Assembly (NCBI GenBank): GCA_963277665.1
Contig: OY728163.1
Span: forward strand, 1,905,886,644 to 1,905,950,643
Direction of reading: 5' to 3'
DNA: 64,000 nucleotides
From: Viscum album
Lineage: Eukaryota > Streptophyta > Magnoliopsida > Santalales > Viscaceae
Below are positions 20,160 to 32,869 of this stretch, in pieces (positions within the stretch are counted from its first letter, which is position 1; every line of letters starts with the position of its first letter). The notes beneath the pieces are model-generated. The model did no database searches and had not been told where the DNA came from. It worked only from the letters and a program-made list of their open reading frames with translations. The position numbers were made by a program, and so were the translations under genes.

Positions 20160-23100
20160 AGTAACATCCCAAAACCCAATAAACCAGAGTCATAGGATAC
20201 TTTATTAAAATAGAATAGATACAATGTGTTTAATCCTAAAATACTATTCAAATTTCTATTCGTGGAGTGATAGATACATATACAATACATATTTTACACT
20301 AGGAATAATTTATAAATCATATCAAAATCAAATGTTTTCCATCCTGAAAAATCATTCAAACAATTCTAATTTATAATATAGGGAAAGGAATCAAAATAAT
20401 ATTGATAAAAACTTCTTAGTAATGGTTGAGTACATTGGAATCTATCATGAGTATATAAGGAATAATAAATACGACATTGTAAATAATTGAAAACACATTC
20501 CATTTAATCTATAATATGAGAATAAAATCCATCAATTGATAATATCAATGAAATAATATCATTGATAATAATAACTGAATTCAAAGTGAAGAAAATAATT
20601 ATTATTATACATAATGACATTAAAAATCATGATATATATATATATATTAAAAAGACCTTGTGCTGAGACAGTTTAAACTGATGGGTAGGTATACAAGAAA
20701 GCATATTTAATTTCATCAATTTATTTTTCTCAAGAGACATTATGATGCATCGAGTGGTTATCTAATTCCAAGACCCAAATTCCAATTCATTTCCAATTCA
20801 TTACTCATGTATATTTTTATGAATTAAATTCCTAAAAAATATTTCATATCTATAAATTTCATTATTGGGTAATGAATACATAAGGAAAATATTTCCCCAT
20901 CCAACCAAATAAAATTCAAAGAAAATGACCATATGTATAATTGGTATATGGTTTATAAAATTATCATATCTATGATACAAATAATATAGATATTAAAGAG
21001 AAATTTAAGTTCATATGATCATAATAATTTTAATGTTTCAACATAGTGTTAATGACCCCAACATAAATTAGGGATAATAGATGAGCATCAGTTCATTGGA
21101 AATATAGGTTTTTACATAAACTAATTTTATTCACAAAAATCAAGGAAATGGAGGTGAAATTTTAAAATTATCATTAATTAAAGAGTCTTCTTTATATTAG
21201 AATTTAATAAATTTAGAATAAACTAAATATCATAAAATGGTTATAGTGGCTGGGAAGTCTGTTTGCACTGTATACATTAAAAACATTCATTTTGACTTAT
21301 TGAAATGTGATTAAAAACAACCCTATTGAAAAAATTACATAGATTCAAATAATCCAATTAAAATAATATTATTACATAAAATTTTCATAATTAATCATTT
21401 TAGTAATTAAAATTACTTTTATATTTTTTTTTGAAAAATTTGGACATGGATGGGAAATATATTTGATTAAAAGTGAAATAAATTTGGGTTTTCTTTTAAA
21501 AATTTAATTACCTAAACAAAGTAAGAATGAGAAGAAAATGGTAAGAAAATATGGAAAGTCCTTAAATATCTATATTTTATAATAAAAGATTTATTTTATG
21601 ATGGATAGATTATAAGATTCATTCAATAAAAATTAAGGTAATCCCAATAAATTGAGATTATAAAATAAATCCTTATCTCTTTAAAAAATTGTAAATTATA
21701 AAACCATGATAGAATAAAAATTAATTGAAACATTAGTAATCATGTATAAATATGTATTCATGTTAAATATGTTATAGGGGTAGTATATACACCTAAAAAA
21801 ATTAAATAGAAGCATAATATGAAATATGTCTCAATAAAAATTATATTGAAATGAAACATTAAAAAGATCATGCCAGGGAAGAGATAATAATAATTTAATC
21901 GATTATATGTATCAAATGTAAATCCAAAAAAAATTAATATAAAAAATAAAATAATCAAAATTTTGTACACACATAATTATAAAATGTCAAATTTAATGAA
22001 GAAGTTATATAACCATATGAAAGGAAATCATGTCATGAAACCCATTAAAACATGATAAAATTCAATTCAAATCGACTTTTAATAAATAAATTGAAATGAA
22101 TATTAAAATAACATGTATTATGAAGGATTTATGATATAACATTTAAAATGAAATTTTATAAACCATATAATAGAAATCGATGCATAATAATAAAATATCC
22201 CCAAATGAAAGGAAATTGAGATGAAATCCCTTACCTTTGGCACAACTCATCAAGTTTATTTGTTATCATCCTGAATAATAAAGATTTATTAAATATTTAA
22301 ATTCATAAATAAAATTAAATTTTATTAATAATTTTATTTAATTTACTATCATGTTATATTTAATTATATAAAAAATTATGTTCATGCCAGATGTTTTGAT
22401 GATATTCATTTCATATAATAAAATGACTATGGTATGTTGACTATGGTCAATGATGTCATTATTCTATAATCTCCATAATAATGAAAAAATTACAATTTTT
22501 ATACATCAATTTTACTTTTAAAATAATACATTAAATATGGTTATGAAATATGACTACTTTATAATCATGGAGAATTTGGGTGGTATGTAAGAATAAATAA
22601 CATTTCCTTTTTTCCAAAATCATCATGGATAGATGGTAAATATAATTTTACATTTCCATAATGATAATTGTATTATAAATATCATTTTTTTTAAAAATAT
22701 TCTTATAAAATTTTTATGTGATGTGGATATGAAAAATGATTCTCATCATTTATAGAACTGGTAATCCACACTTACCTAGAAACAACATTATAATTTGTAA
22801 ATAATTGACTAGTAAGAAATTTTAAGATATATTTTCATTCTAGAATGATAAATATTTATTGAATTTGATATTAATATATTTAATCTGTCATTATAACTTC
22901 ACATAAGATGAGGTGATGGAAAATTAATTACATCGGTTCATGAGGTGGAATCCCTCTGTACACATGAACAAGGGCTTTATTTCCCCATTGTCGAATAATA
23001 GATATATATAGGGTATTACATTAACATAACAAATTAAATTTATATTGTAGATAATAATTTTATTTTTTAATAATGGTTTAATATTATTTGAAGTTCATGA

Positions 23101-24500
23101 AATAAAAAAGTAAAACAAAAACACTTGATTAATAACATTACCTCTTCTTCAGATAACTTTAAAGGTTTACACAAAACTCATCCCTAAGTTGGTTTTCTGA
23201 TAAAAATAGTACTCTAAGTAATGGGGAGGTATGTATGGAAGTAATTTTTTAATGTCAGGGTTGAACCAAAGGGATCTTTTGATATGGATAGTAGAGGATA
23301 TGATGTGTCCTTTTATAGGTGTGGGAGGGGACCAACTTGGAAATTTCATAAAAGAAAAAAAAATGATAAAGTCATTTTGAAGAAAAATGCTTTTAAATGG
23401 CCATATATTTGAATTAAAGAAAGTATAAGGCTGAAATATTTCTAAAAAATAGGATTTATATATGTTTAATTAGTAAAAATAACATTTTCATTTTGATTAA
23501 ACCCAGGTAAAGCTGTATTAACATTAACCATGATAATTAATTTTTACATTTTTTTAAAATTCATTAGGAATAAATATTAATTTCACATTATTATATTATA
23601 TTAATTATTATAATTCCAAAAATGGAAGCCATTTTTCCAAATTTTCACTCAAAAATGTGGAATAATTTAATTTAAATTTAATAAGTAAGTGTGGTGAAAA
23701 TCTGTTTTCAAAAAAAAAACTTTTTAATTAAGTATAAAAATATTTTATATCAAAAATCAATATAAAATTGATTAAAATTACCTAAATTGGATTAATAATA
23801 ATATAAGTGAACTAATTTTTATTTTAAAATTTCTTTAAATAATTTTAACATTTTAAATGCTATAAAAATATAATTTTTAATAAAAATTAGTATTTTTTTT
23901 ACTATTCATCAAAAAATGAATGTTTCCATATAATTATAGAAAATTAAAAGTAAGCAATTTTTTATAAGTTTATTTAAAAAATTATTTTAATTATTACAAA
24001 TAAATTTTCTAAAAGTGGTAATAAATTAATTTTAAAATTTATGTGCATAACACGACAAAAACATCATTTTATAAAAATATAGTTTTTAAGAATAAAAACA
24101 GAATTATTTTTATTCCATGATTAGAAAAAGATTAAATAAATGATGAAATAATTTATTGATTATATATAATAAACTAATTTCATTAAAATATTTTGAATAT
24201 TTTGATTAATTTAATTTATTATGATAAATTCACATTACACACATAAAAATAGTTATTATTAATTTTTATTATTATGTTAAAATAGTTTTTGAATTCATTT
24301 ATGATCAATTGATAACCAATGAATTTATTTTGTACATGTGAAAATGATTTGATTTAAAAAAATATTACTATTTATACCTTTCAATAAAATAGTATAATAT
24401 ATTATGATTTATTTAGACATGAAGTATGCATGTATCCCAAGCTGTTGATGAGATTTAATTTATTTTAAAAAAATATATCTTATAATATTGGGGTATTACA
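20160..24500 (-). repeat. Left (3') LTR, about 4.3 kb
   Basis: Starts aGTAACATCCCAAAACCC and ends TTGGGGTATTACA. Anchors shared with the right LTR include the block around a dimeric GGGTAGGTATAC/TGTAGGTATAC (20680 against 26960), a CCTCTTCTTCAGA block (23143 against 29428) and a TATA box. Similarity is patchy because both copies are old. It carries no gene. Confidence 0.8.
23311..23317 (-). promoter_or_regulatory. TATA box in left long LTR
   Basis: The minus strand reads CACCTATAAAAGGACACATC. The right LTR has ATATAAAAGGACCCCC at the same place (29595-29601). Conservation of TATAAAAGGAC in two otherwise diverged copies supports a promoter, reading toward lower coordinates. Confidence 0.65.
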
Positions 24501-24516
24501 TTATACCCCCATAAAA
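24501..24516 (-). other. Polypurine tract of the long-LTR element
   Basis: The minus strand reads TTTTATGGGGGTATAA directly before the LTR start TGTAATACCCC. The G5 core and its placement against the LTR edge are typical. Confidence 0.75.
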
Positions 24517-26443
24517 ATATTCAACCCTCATAATTTTATCTCTTTCATTAATGGTTAAACCAATATTTAAACCTCACCTCATATTGAGGGATGATAGAAA
24601 ATTATCTGAAAAGGGTAAGTGAGAAACATAAAAGTTGCCTAAAATAACACCTAATTGGGTTCCCATATAATAATAACATTGTTTGTATGTGAAAATATAT
24701 ACATGAAGGATAAAATAACCAACTAATGACAAATATAGAGTGATAAAAAACATTGATCATAAGAAAGTGAATGATCGTGTAAATGTTTATAACCACCAAA
24801 CTACAAATCAGCGAGGGGTAAAAATTCCATTGATTTATTATAAATAAAGGTAATATGATAATTTTTTTAAAGAACCCTTTTGTAGATTTATATAATTTTA
24901 TTACCATATAAACTAATAAAAAAATAAACTATAATTACTTGAAAAGTACAATTTAATCCAAAAAATTATCTTCCACTACGATATCATATTTTATTCCAAG
25001 TGATATGTATTGAAGAGGAATTTATATTATACTGTAAGCCCTAAAAATAAAATCTTATGAATAACATGATAAAACAAGTAATTATTCATCTAATAATTAA
25101 TGAAACTAAAAATGTTACCACAATATAAGATAAAACAAAAAATTAAAAAATATTCATTTGAATAAATACTATATTATTCTCCAATATTAAAAAATAAAAT
25201 TAATGTTTTATCATTGATCATTCCTTAAATAAATAACACCACATCATAAATAACCCCAACATTTAATAAGGTTCCAAAATCATAGACTATCTCTTACCTT
25301 TAAGATTATATCTCAAAAACTATAATAGTATTCTTAAATAATTATCCCATGTGCTAGTCAGAGAGGATATATATACCCTTACCCAAAAAAATCTCCTGAA
25401 ATATCATTAATCTCATAAAAAACATTAATATTAAAAATGAATCATTCCATTAAAATGTTTCCCAAAATTAACATAATATTTATCTATCAAGTTGTTTTAA
25501 TAATGTTAGAATAAAAAGGAAACCATGTTGGTCAATGGAGAGGGTTACACCAATGTTTCCCTTTTGTAGTGGGTTCTAGCCTCATAGAATTTCCAGAGGT
25601 GATGGGTTGTCTCCAGGAACATAGGTTTTCCTTTAACTAAAAATATATTAATATAATTATAATAATTTTAAAAAAACTATGATGAACATCATTAAAAATA
25701 AATTTAAACAACAAATAATTTTTCAATCAAATCGTGATAAATATAATAAATCATATGTTCTTGAATTTTAAAAACCAATAATTACCACATCATCATAGAT
25801 CATATAATCCCTAAATGTTATCAATCACTTTAAACAAATTTCCATAAAATAAAAATAATTATTACTCAAATTAAAATTTCACTAAAAAAATCTACTAACG
25901 AAAAGGGGTCTGTTACATAGAATTACTCTAAAAATATTACTAATAATGTTCAATTCTTATCACAAAAAATATCAATATAAGTATCTTTGAAATTAAACAT
26001 CTTATCAACCTTAATCATATCATCCAAACACAAATTACATTTATCATTTATCACAATGACAAATCATATGTTTTTATAGGTTGGATTATCTAATTCAACA
26101 TAATGGTTTATAAAAAAATGTGAGTTTACCCAAGAATATCAACCGAGAGTGTCAAAACAAGTGTGAAGTAAGTTTATACACATCATTCACTATAATTATG
26201 GCCAAGATATACTAGATTAACCCATTTTTAATTACTAACCCAAGATGCATATATTCCAAAAATCATGTCCATTTAGATTATCTAAAGATGGATATATTTT
26301 GAGTACAATTGAAAAATATCTACCTTATTAAAAAAATTAATATGTTATCATATAATTAGATTTATCCAAAATATTAGTCAATGTGTTGTTTTATTTAATC
26401 CATGTTTTTAATAATCTAGTTGACATGATTTCTACTAAACATA
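24517..26443 (-). other. Internal region of the long-LTR element (no recognised gag or pol)
   Basis: About 1.9 kb, AT-rich, with stops in all frames. The longest frame (24602-24907, 101 codons, minus strand) is hydrophobic and resembles no gag, protease or polymerase. A GC-richer stretch at about 25530-25630 is the only distinct block. Either the element never carried genes (LARD-like) or they were deleted. Confidence 0.6.
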
Positions 26444-26455
26444 CTCTGATACCAA
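26444..26455 (-). other. Primer-binding site (initiator-Met type) of the long-LTR element
   Basis: The minus strand reads TTGGTATCAGAGT, the common plant retrotransposon site complementary to the 3' end of initiator tRNA-Met. It lies about three bases from the LTR edge near 26458. Confidence 0.85.
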
Positions 26456-26457
26456 CT

Positions 26458-29400
26458 TCAATAACCCCGACTATATTAACCAAAATCCAGGGGTTACTTT
26501 ATTACATTAAAATTGATATAATGGGTCAAATCCTAATGGACCATTAATTTTAGTAGATTAAGAGAGTTGAATACATATATGATTCCCATTTTATATTTTT
26601 AATAAAATTTAAAACATAAAAAATTATATTATTTTCATCTTTCAAACTCATTCAATGAATTCATCTTAATTAAATGGGAATAGGAAACAAAATAAGGGTA
26701 ATCTCAAAATATTAGTAATGGATACATACAATGGAACCTATCATGGATGAATAAGGTAAAATCAATATGGTAAGTTATATAACCAAGGAATAATTTAAAT
26801 AAATAAATAAAAAGTACATGAAATAAAACCATGTATAATATCAATTAAATAATATCATAGATAATCAAGAAATTATCAGAGAAGGAAATTAAAAATATTA
26901 GATTTCATGATCATGGACATCATAATATATATACCATCAAGAACCTACACCAAAATAGTTTAAATTGATGTGTAGGTATACTGCAAAAACCAATTAACTT
27001 GACCAATAGATTTGTATCATGAAAGTTGATGATGCATTTAGAGGTTATATTATTCCATTAATCACCCATCACTTCATGTACAATGAATTCCTCATATATT
27101 GAATGATCAATTAAATTCCTGAAAAATATTACCTGTCTATAAATTTCAATATTTATTAACAAATAAATAATAATTCTACTTCTACAGTCAAAAAATAACA
27201 TTCAATATAAAACAATGTTTATATATTTGGTATACAAATTAGGTATTGACCATATACCAAATAAAAATAATTCTTGTATTTATGAAATATTTAATGTTAA
27301 ATGTTTATAATAATGTTGATGCTTCAAGATAAGGTTAACGATCAAAAAATTAATAAGGCATAAGTGATGACCATCGATTCATGAAAAACACAGGTTTTGT
27401 AATAAAACAACATCATTCATATAATTAAGGGACGTGGAAGTGAAATATTAAAATAATATTTCATTAAATAATTTTCCTTGTAAAACCATTTAAAAAATGT
27501 TTTAGATTCTAAAAAACATAAATGTTTATGGTAGTAGGGAATACCATTAATGTCTTATAGAATAAAAACATTCCTTTTGACTTTTAATAAATAACGTCAA
27601 AAAATGCATTATTATAAAAATTATAAATATTCATATGGAACAATTTAAAAGTTAAATATAATATAAAATTTATTTAATAAATAATTTTATTAAATAAAAT
27701 TTATTTTTTAAATAAAATTTGAAAAGTATGGAAAACGAAGAAAAAATATATTTGATTAAAAGAGTGGTAAAATGGATTTTTCTTTTAAATATTTTATTTC
27801 TTGATTCAAACAAAAAAGGGATGAAAACTTGGGAAAAAATATGGATAATTTATAAATATCTATAGGATTAGATAATATATATATTTTATGGGTGATATAT
27901 TATATTTATTATTTAATTAAAATTAAGGAAATCACCATAAAATGAGATTTTAAAATAAATCATTGACACTACGGTAACATTTAAAATGCAAGACCTTTAA
28001 GGAATAAAAATTAATTGAAACATTAATACTTATAAATAGATATTCATTAACACTAAATATATCAATGTGTTATATTATACACCAAAAATGTTAATATGTG
28101 TATAATATCAAATATGTCTCAATGGAATTGTAATTGATATAAAATACATTACAAAAAATCATATTGTTGAAATAAAAAATAAAAAAATGAATTAATTGTG
28201 TGAATCATATGTAAATCCAAATAAAAAATACAAAACACAAAATAAAATAAACAATTATCATTAATCATATAATCATTTAATATCAAATACAATTTTAAGG
28301 TAATATAACCTAATGAATTGAAATTAAGTTATAAAACCCATTATAATGAGGTAAATTCTATGTTAAATCCACTTTGATGAAATAAAATGAATTTAAAATT
28401 TAAATAACATTAATTATGAATGATTAATTACATAACATGTGTAAGGTAACTATAAACACCATATAAAATAAATTGGCCCATAAAATTAAAATATGCCTTA
28501 ATTAAAATAAATTGGTAGAGACTCTATTACCTCAAGTCAGACTCATTACATTCATTCTTTATCAGCCAAAATAAAAACCATATGATAATTAATTAACTAA
28601 TTAAGATTATTTTTCAATTTTATTAGTCATTTTATTTTTTATTACAATATTATATTTAATTACTTAGTTTATTAATATCACATCATATTTTTTAATGATA
28701 TTTAGTTCATATGTACAAAATTACTATAGTAGATATAGTCATTTTTACATAATCACAAAAATAATAATTATGAAATAATTTTTATTTTTATAATTATATT
28801 ATAACTTTAAAACTAATAATTAAATATAGTTATGAAAAATGAAATATTTTACAATCATATAGATGTTTGACTGTACGTATGAATGAATAACATTTCAATT
28901 TCCCCATGATCACGATGGAAAGAATGTAAGTGTTATTTTCATTTCCATAATGATAATTATATGATAAATATAATATTATTTAATAAAATATATTTATATA
29001 TATAATCTATTTGATATGGCTAAAAACATTAATTTCATCCATTTGTGGTGGTAGTAATCCAAAATTACACACGAATGACATTATCATTTTTAAATGAATT
29101 GAAGGGAAAAAATTATATGATATGTTATCTTTAAAAAATGATTAACATGTTATTAATTCATACATATATATATAATATCATTACAAAAAATTGGAGTATT
29201 AAGTGAATGAAAATAATTTACAACGGTTCACAAAGAGGTTATCCACAATACACATGATTAATGATTTTATAACCAATTTGATAGAAGTTGATATGGATTT
29301 AGGGTGTGTTATTAACATAAAAAATCATAGTATATAGGAGAAATTTATTTTTCGATATTTTAATGGATGATAATATTTGAGGGAGGTGGAATTATAAAGA

Positions 29401-29847
29401 AAATAACTTGATTAAGAACTATACCTCTTCTTCAGAAAACTTTTTAAGGTTTACATAAATTTATTTCCTATGTTGGATTTCTAATAAACAAAGGCCACTA
29501 GGAAATGGGTAGGGATGTGAGAAAGGGATTTGGGTAAGGATTGGATAAACAAAAAGGTACCTGATGTGTGAGGAGTATAGAAGATAGGGGGTCCTTTTAT
29601 ATTTGTGGAAAAAAACCCACATGGGAATTTTATAAAAGAATAAAAAATAACAATTTCATTTTATATCCAAAATTTTCAAAAGAGATAAAGATTAGATTTT
29701 TCTCTAGGGTAAGGTCTTGATATAGCCATACTACTAGATTTATATATGTTTAATTTGAAAACATACCCTTTTCTTTTGGTTTAACCACCCAGTAAACATG
29801 TTTCAACTATAGCCATAGTAATATATTTTTAATGTTTATACTATTCA
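26458..29847 (-). repeat. Right (5') LTR of the long-LTR element, first part
   Basis: Begins (tca)aTAACCCCGAC, a decayed form of GTAACATCCC. It follows the left LTR in order up to about 23570, where the CACTA element begins. It contains the TATA box at 29595-29601. It carries no gene. Confidence 0.8.
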
Positions 29848-29950
29848 CACTACACCAAATTGACAGTTTAGTGGTGGTTTATTAAACTATTGATAAATTT
29901 TTTAAATTATTTAGCGACAGTTTCTAAAAAACCACCGCTAAAACATTAAA
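29848..29950 (+). repeat. CACTA left terminal and subterminal repeats
   Basis: The TIR CACTACACCAAAT is followed by AGTGGTGGTTTA (around 29871-29882) and AACCACCGCTA (29930-29940), inverted versions of one motif. This arrangement is typical of the CACTA superfamily. Confidence 0.8.
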
Positions 29951-29959
29951 TATTTGTAT

Positions 29960-30240
29960 ACCCATGACACTCTCCCCCTACCCCAACACCCTCGAATCCC
30001 AACCCCCCGACTCCCCAAAGCCCTACCAACCCCATAACTGCCCCTCGCCATGCCTCACTCCCCTCTCTCCACCTCAACACCCTCACCACACCTCACCACC
30101 CTCATCGGGCCTCACCACCCTCACCATGCCTCATTGTGACTTGTCATACCTCACCGCACCTCACCTCCCCTCACTGCGCCTTTCCGCCCCTCACTGCCAC
30201 TTCTCCGCACCTCACCACCACCTTACTGCCCCTTGAATCC
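29960..30240. repeat. C-rich low-complexity tract (CCTCACC-like)
   Basis: Irregular tandem copies of a CCTCACCACC-type unit form a stretch that is pyrimidine-rich on the plus strand. It stands out from the AT-rich surroundings. A 90-codon Pro/Ser/His-rich open frame (29964-30236) is a by-product of the low AT content and is not treated as a gene. Confidence 0.7.
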
Positions 30241-32850
30241 TCCACAAGAGTTAGTATTCTCTGCAGTAACATAATTTTAGGAACATAAGCGATTTATTGT
30301 TTGGAAATTTACTTCCTCATGTCTACAAATCCATCCTTCTCTCCATATATTTTATTGTTTAGAATTTATCAGTCAATAACCTCTATCACAGTGTTGGTAA
30401 CCTCATCGACGCATATGTGTTTCTTGGATTCATCTACTTTCTTTATTATCTATTGATTAGAGATTTCATAAATGTAGTTGGATCTCTGCCTTAGATAAAA
30501 TTAAGTATATCAATTAATATTTAATTATAAAATGTTCTTCTTAGTGAAAACACTTCATTATTTGATCTTGTATATAAATAGCATAATGAAATAATATCAT
30601 GAATATTAGTTTTTGAAAATGAAATTGTGAAACTCCATGAACAACGACAATATTAGTGATGTAATGTATAAAATAGGTTAATTGATTCTTAATTTATCTC
30701 CTCATTCAAGCTTATTTTAATTAGAGTCGCAATCACCCTTTTAATTATCCTCCAGACTCATACATTCAATAATTATGAGATATCAATAAATCAAAACATT
30801 GATATACTCCATGTTTTCATGGAACTATGATGTGAAAAAAATCATTAAGGTCATAGAAACATACACATTATCATTACATAACATCACATGTTGTTTGATA
30901 CTATATTAAAAATAATAATCATACTAAATATTAATCTTATTTTGATGTTTGATTTATTTTAAGATAATTACATTCATCATAATAATTTATTCCCATTTTT
31001 TTAATATAAATTCACGAATTCACTGTACCGACATAATTTAAATAAAACACTTACATGTATCATCTTACATCAATCTCTAAATCCAAATATCCATTCATTG
31101 ACCAAAACTCTATTATTATTTCCATTACATTAATAAAACTAAAATATATCCCTTTACAATGTGTTACATTCATGAATCCCATTACATCATCACCCTTATG
31201 TTGAGATCCTCCCCTATTTCATGTATCATAACATCAACCTACACATGTGGTTGAATTATCTAATGATGCTCATATGTGAAAAATTTGATGTGAATCCCCA
31301 TACATGAGTACCCCTATGTGGATTCAGTCATACATGAATATAGATTTTTACAAGAGTAATCTCCTAACATGTATGAACCTGACATGAATCTCATTATGAT
31401 TTAGATTATATATGAATCCTTTTATGTGAGGACTTTCAAATTTTCTAGAATATCAATATAATTTTATTTTAATCTCATACAATTGAATCATTTCCTTCTC
31501 AAACACATTTCATTCATCTAAATCACTATTGTAATTTATTTGGAAAAAATACATAATTCAAAGTCAATAATTTTATGGATTAATTTTATCTCCCCATTAA
31601 CAACCTCAATTAAAACCCCCCTTATCGACATCTTGGGGTTAGGGTGGAACATTATTCAAACATTTTATCCTTATCTAATTTTATTATAATAAATTTAATT
31701 TAAGGCTTGAATTTAGTAAGAGGAGGATGTCATTGAATTTCTTAAAGTAGTAGGACATGAGTTGACTAAATCAATGTCTATGTGTTTGATGCCTAGAATA
31801 TAAAAAAAGTGTTATTAAACCAAATATTATGGAAATCATTAAAATTTAAAAAGTTATTTCAACTATTATTAAATATTATTTTATGTGTTAATTTATCATA
31901 TATTAATTCAATATGCATTCATTCATTTATCTCAACAAACAGATAAAAAAAATCAACCATAATATATGAGTTTTTTTCACTCTTTAAAACAATTATTAAT
32001 TTTCCTTCACAAATTAATAATTTCATTTAAATTTACATATTTTTATTTATATGAGAATAAGAGAGTATATAAAACATATATAATAGATGAAAAATACTTG
32101 TTTTCTATAGATTTTTAATATTTATAACATGATCAATATCTGGAGATTCTTTTCTTTAGGTACATAATTGTTGAATTTCTCATAACTTCATAATATTTTT
32201 TCATATACATTGGTTGTTTAAAAAATTTATATTCATTTAAACATCATTGGATCTATCAAATAATTATCTTCCATTTTTTGGGTCATACTCAAACTATTTT
32301 TCATCACATTAAATTCGCCTTTTCATCGAACCTTATAACAAATTATTAAAAAATAATGTACATCTTTCTTTCACCATTATTTAGAGCTATATGGTTGATT
32401 AATAAAAATGTTAGATATAAGAACACATTTAATTAAATGAATTACCTTACTAATGAAGGTCTGTTTAACATCTTTATAGCTAAAACAATTTTTATAGTCT
32501 TTCGTACAAACAATGAAATTACACCTATAAATTCAATATTGAACAAATGAATTGTTATACTAAAAAACTAAATCCCACCCATAACTTCAATATAACTTTA
32601 ATTTTGATAGGATTTGTTGTATATATTTTGTTTGTTAGTACTGTGCATATGTTATCTTTTTTAATTTTTTTTTCTGCATAATTTTTTTGAAATATAAGTT
32701 CGGAACAAAAATTTATTTGATTAAATGATAGGAATTCCAAGGAGGAAGAGTTATACTATTTCATCAACCACACCAATAGATTATAATCCATTTTTCTCCC
32801 TCCCTACGACATTGGAGACACTATAATCTTTCCCCCATACACCATCTCCC
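30241..32850. other. CACTA internal non-coding region
   Basis: AT-rich with no recognised gene. At about 31160-31440 a loosely repeated CATGAATC/CCTATGTG wording recurs every 30-50 bp. The segment from 32750 becomes more GC-rich and probably forms the 5' end of the CACTA gene that follows. Confidence 0.45.
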
Positions 32851-32869
32851 CCTACACCATCTCTCACAC

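Noticed and set aside
24602..24907. 101-codon frame in the long-LTR interior as a possible gag
   Set aside because: No gag, zinc-knuckle or protease wording; looks like a chance AT-rich hydrophobic frame.
29964..30236. 90-codon Pro/Ser-rich open frame
   Set aside because: Lies wholly within the C-rich low-complexity tract, whose composition removes stop codons. No domain.
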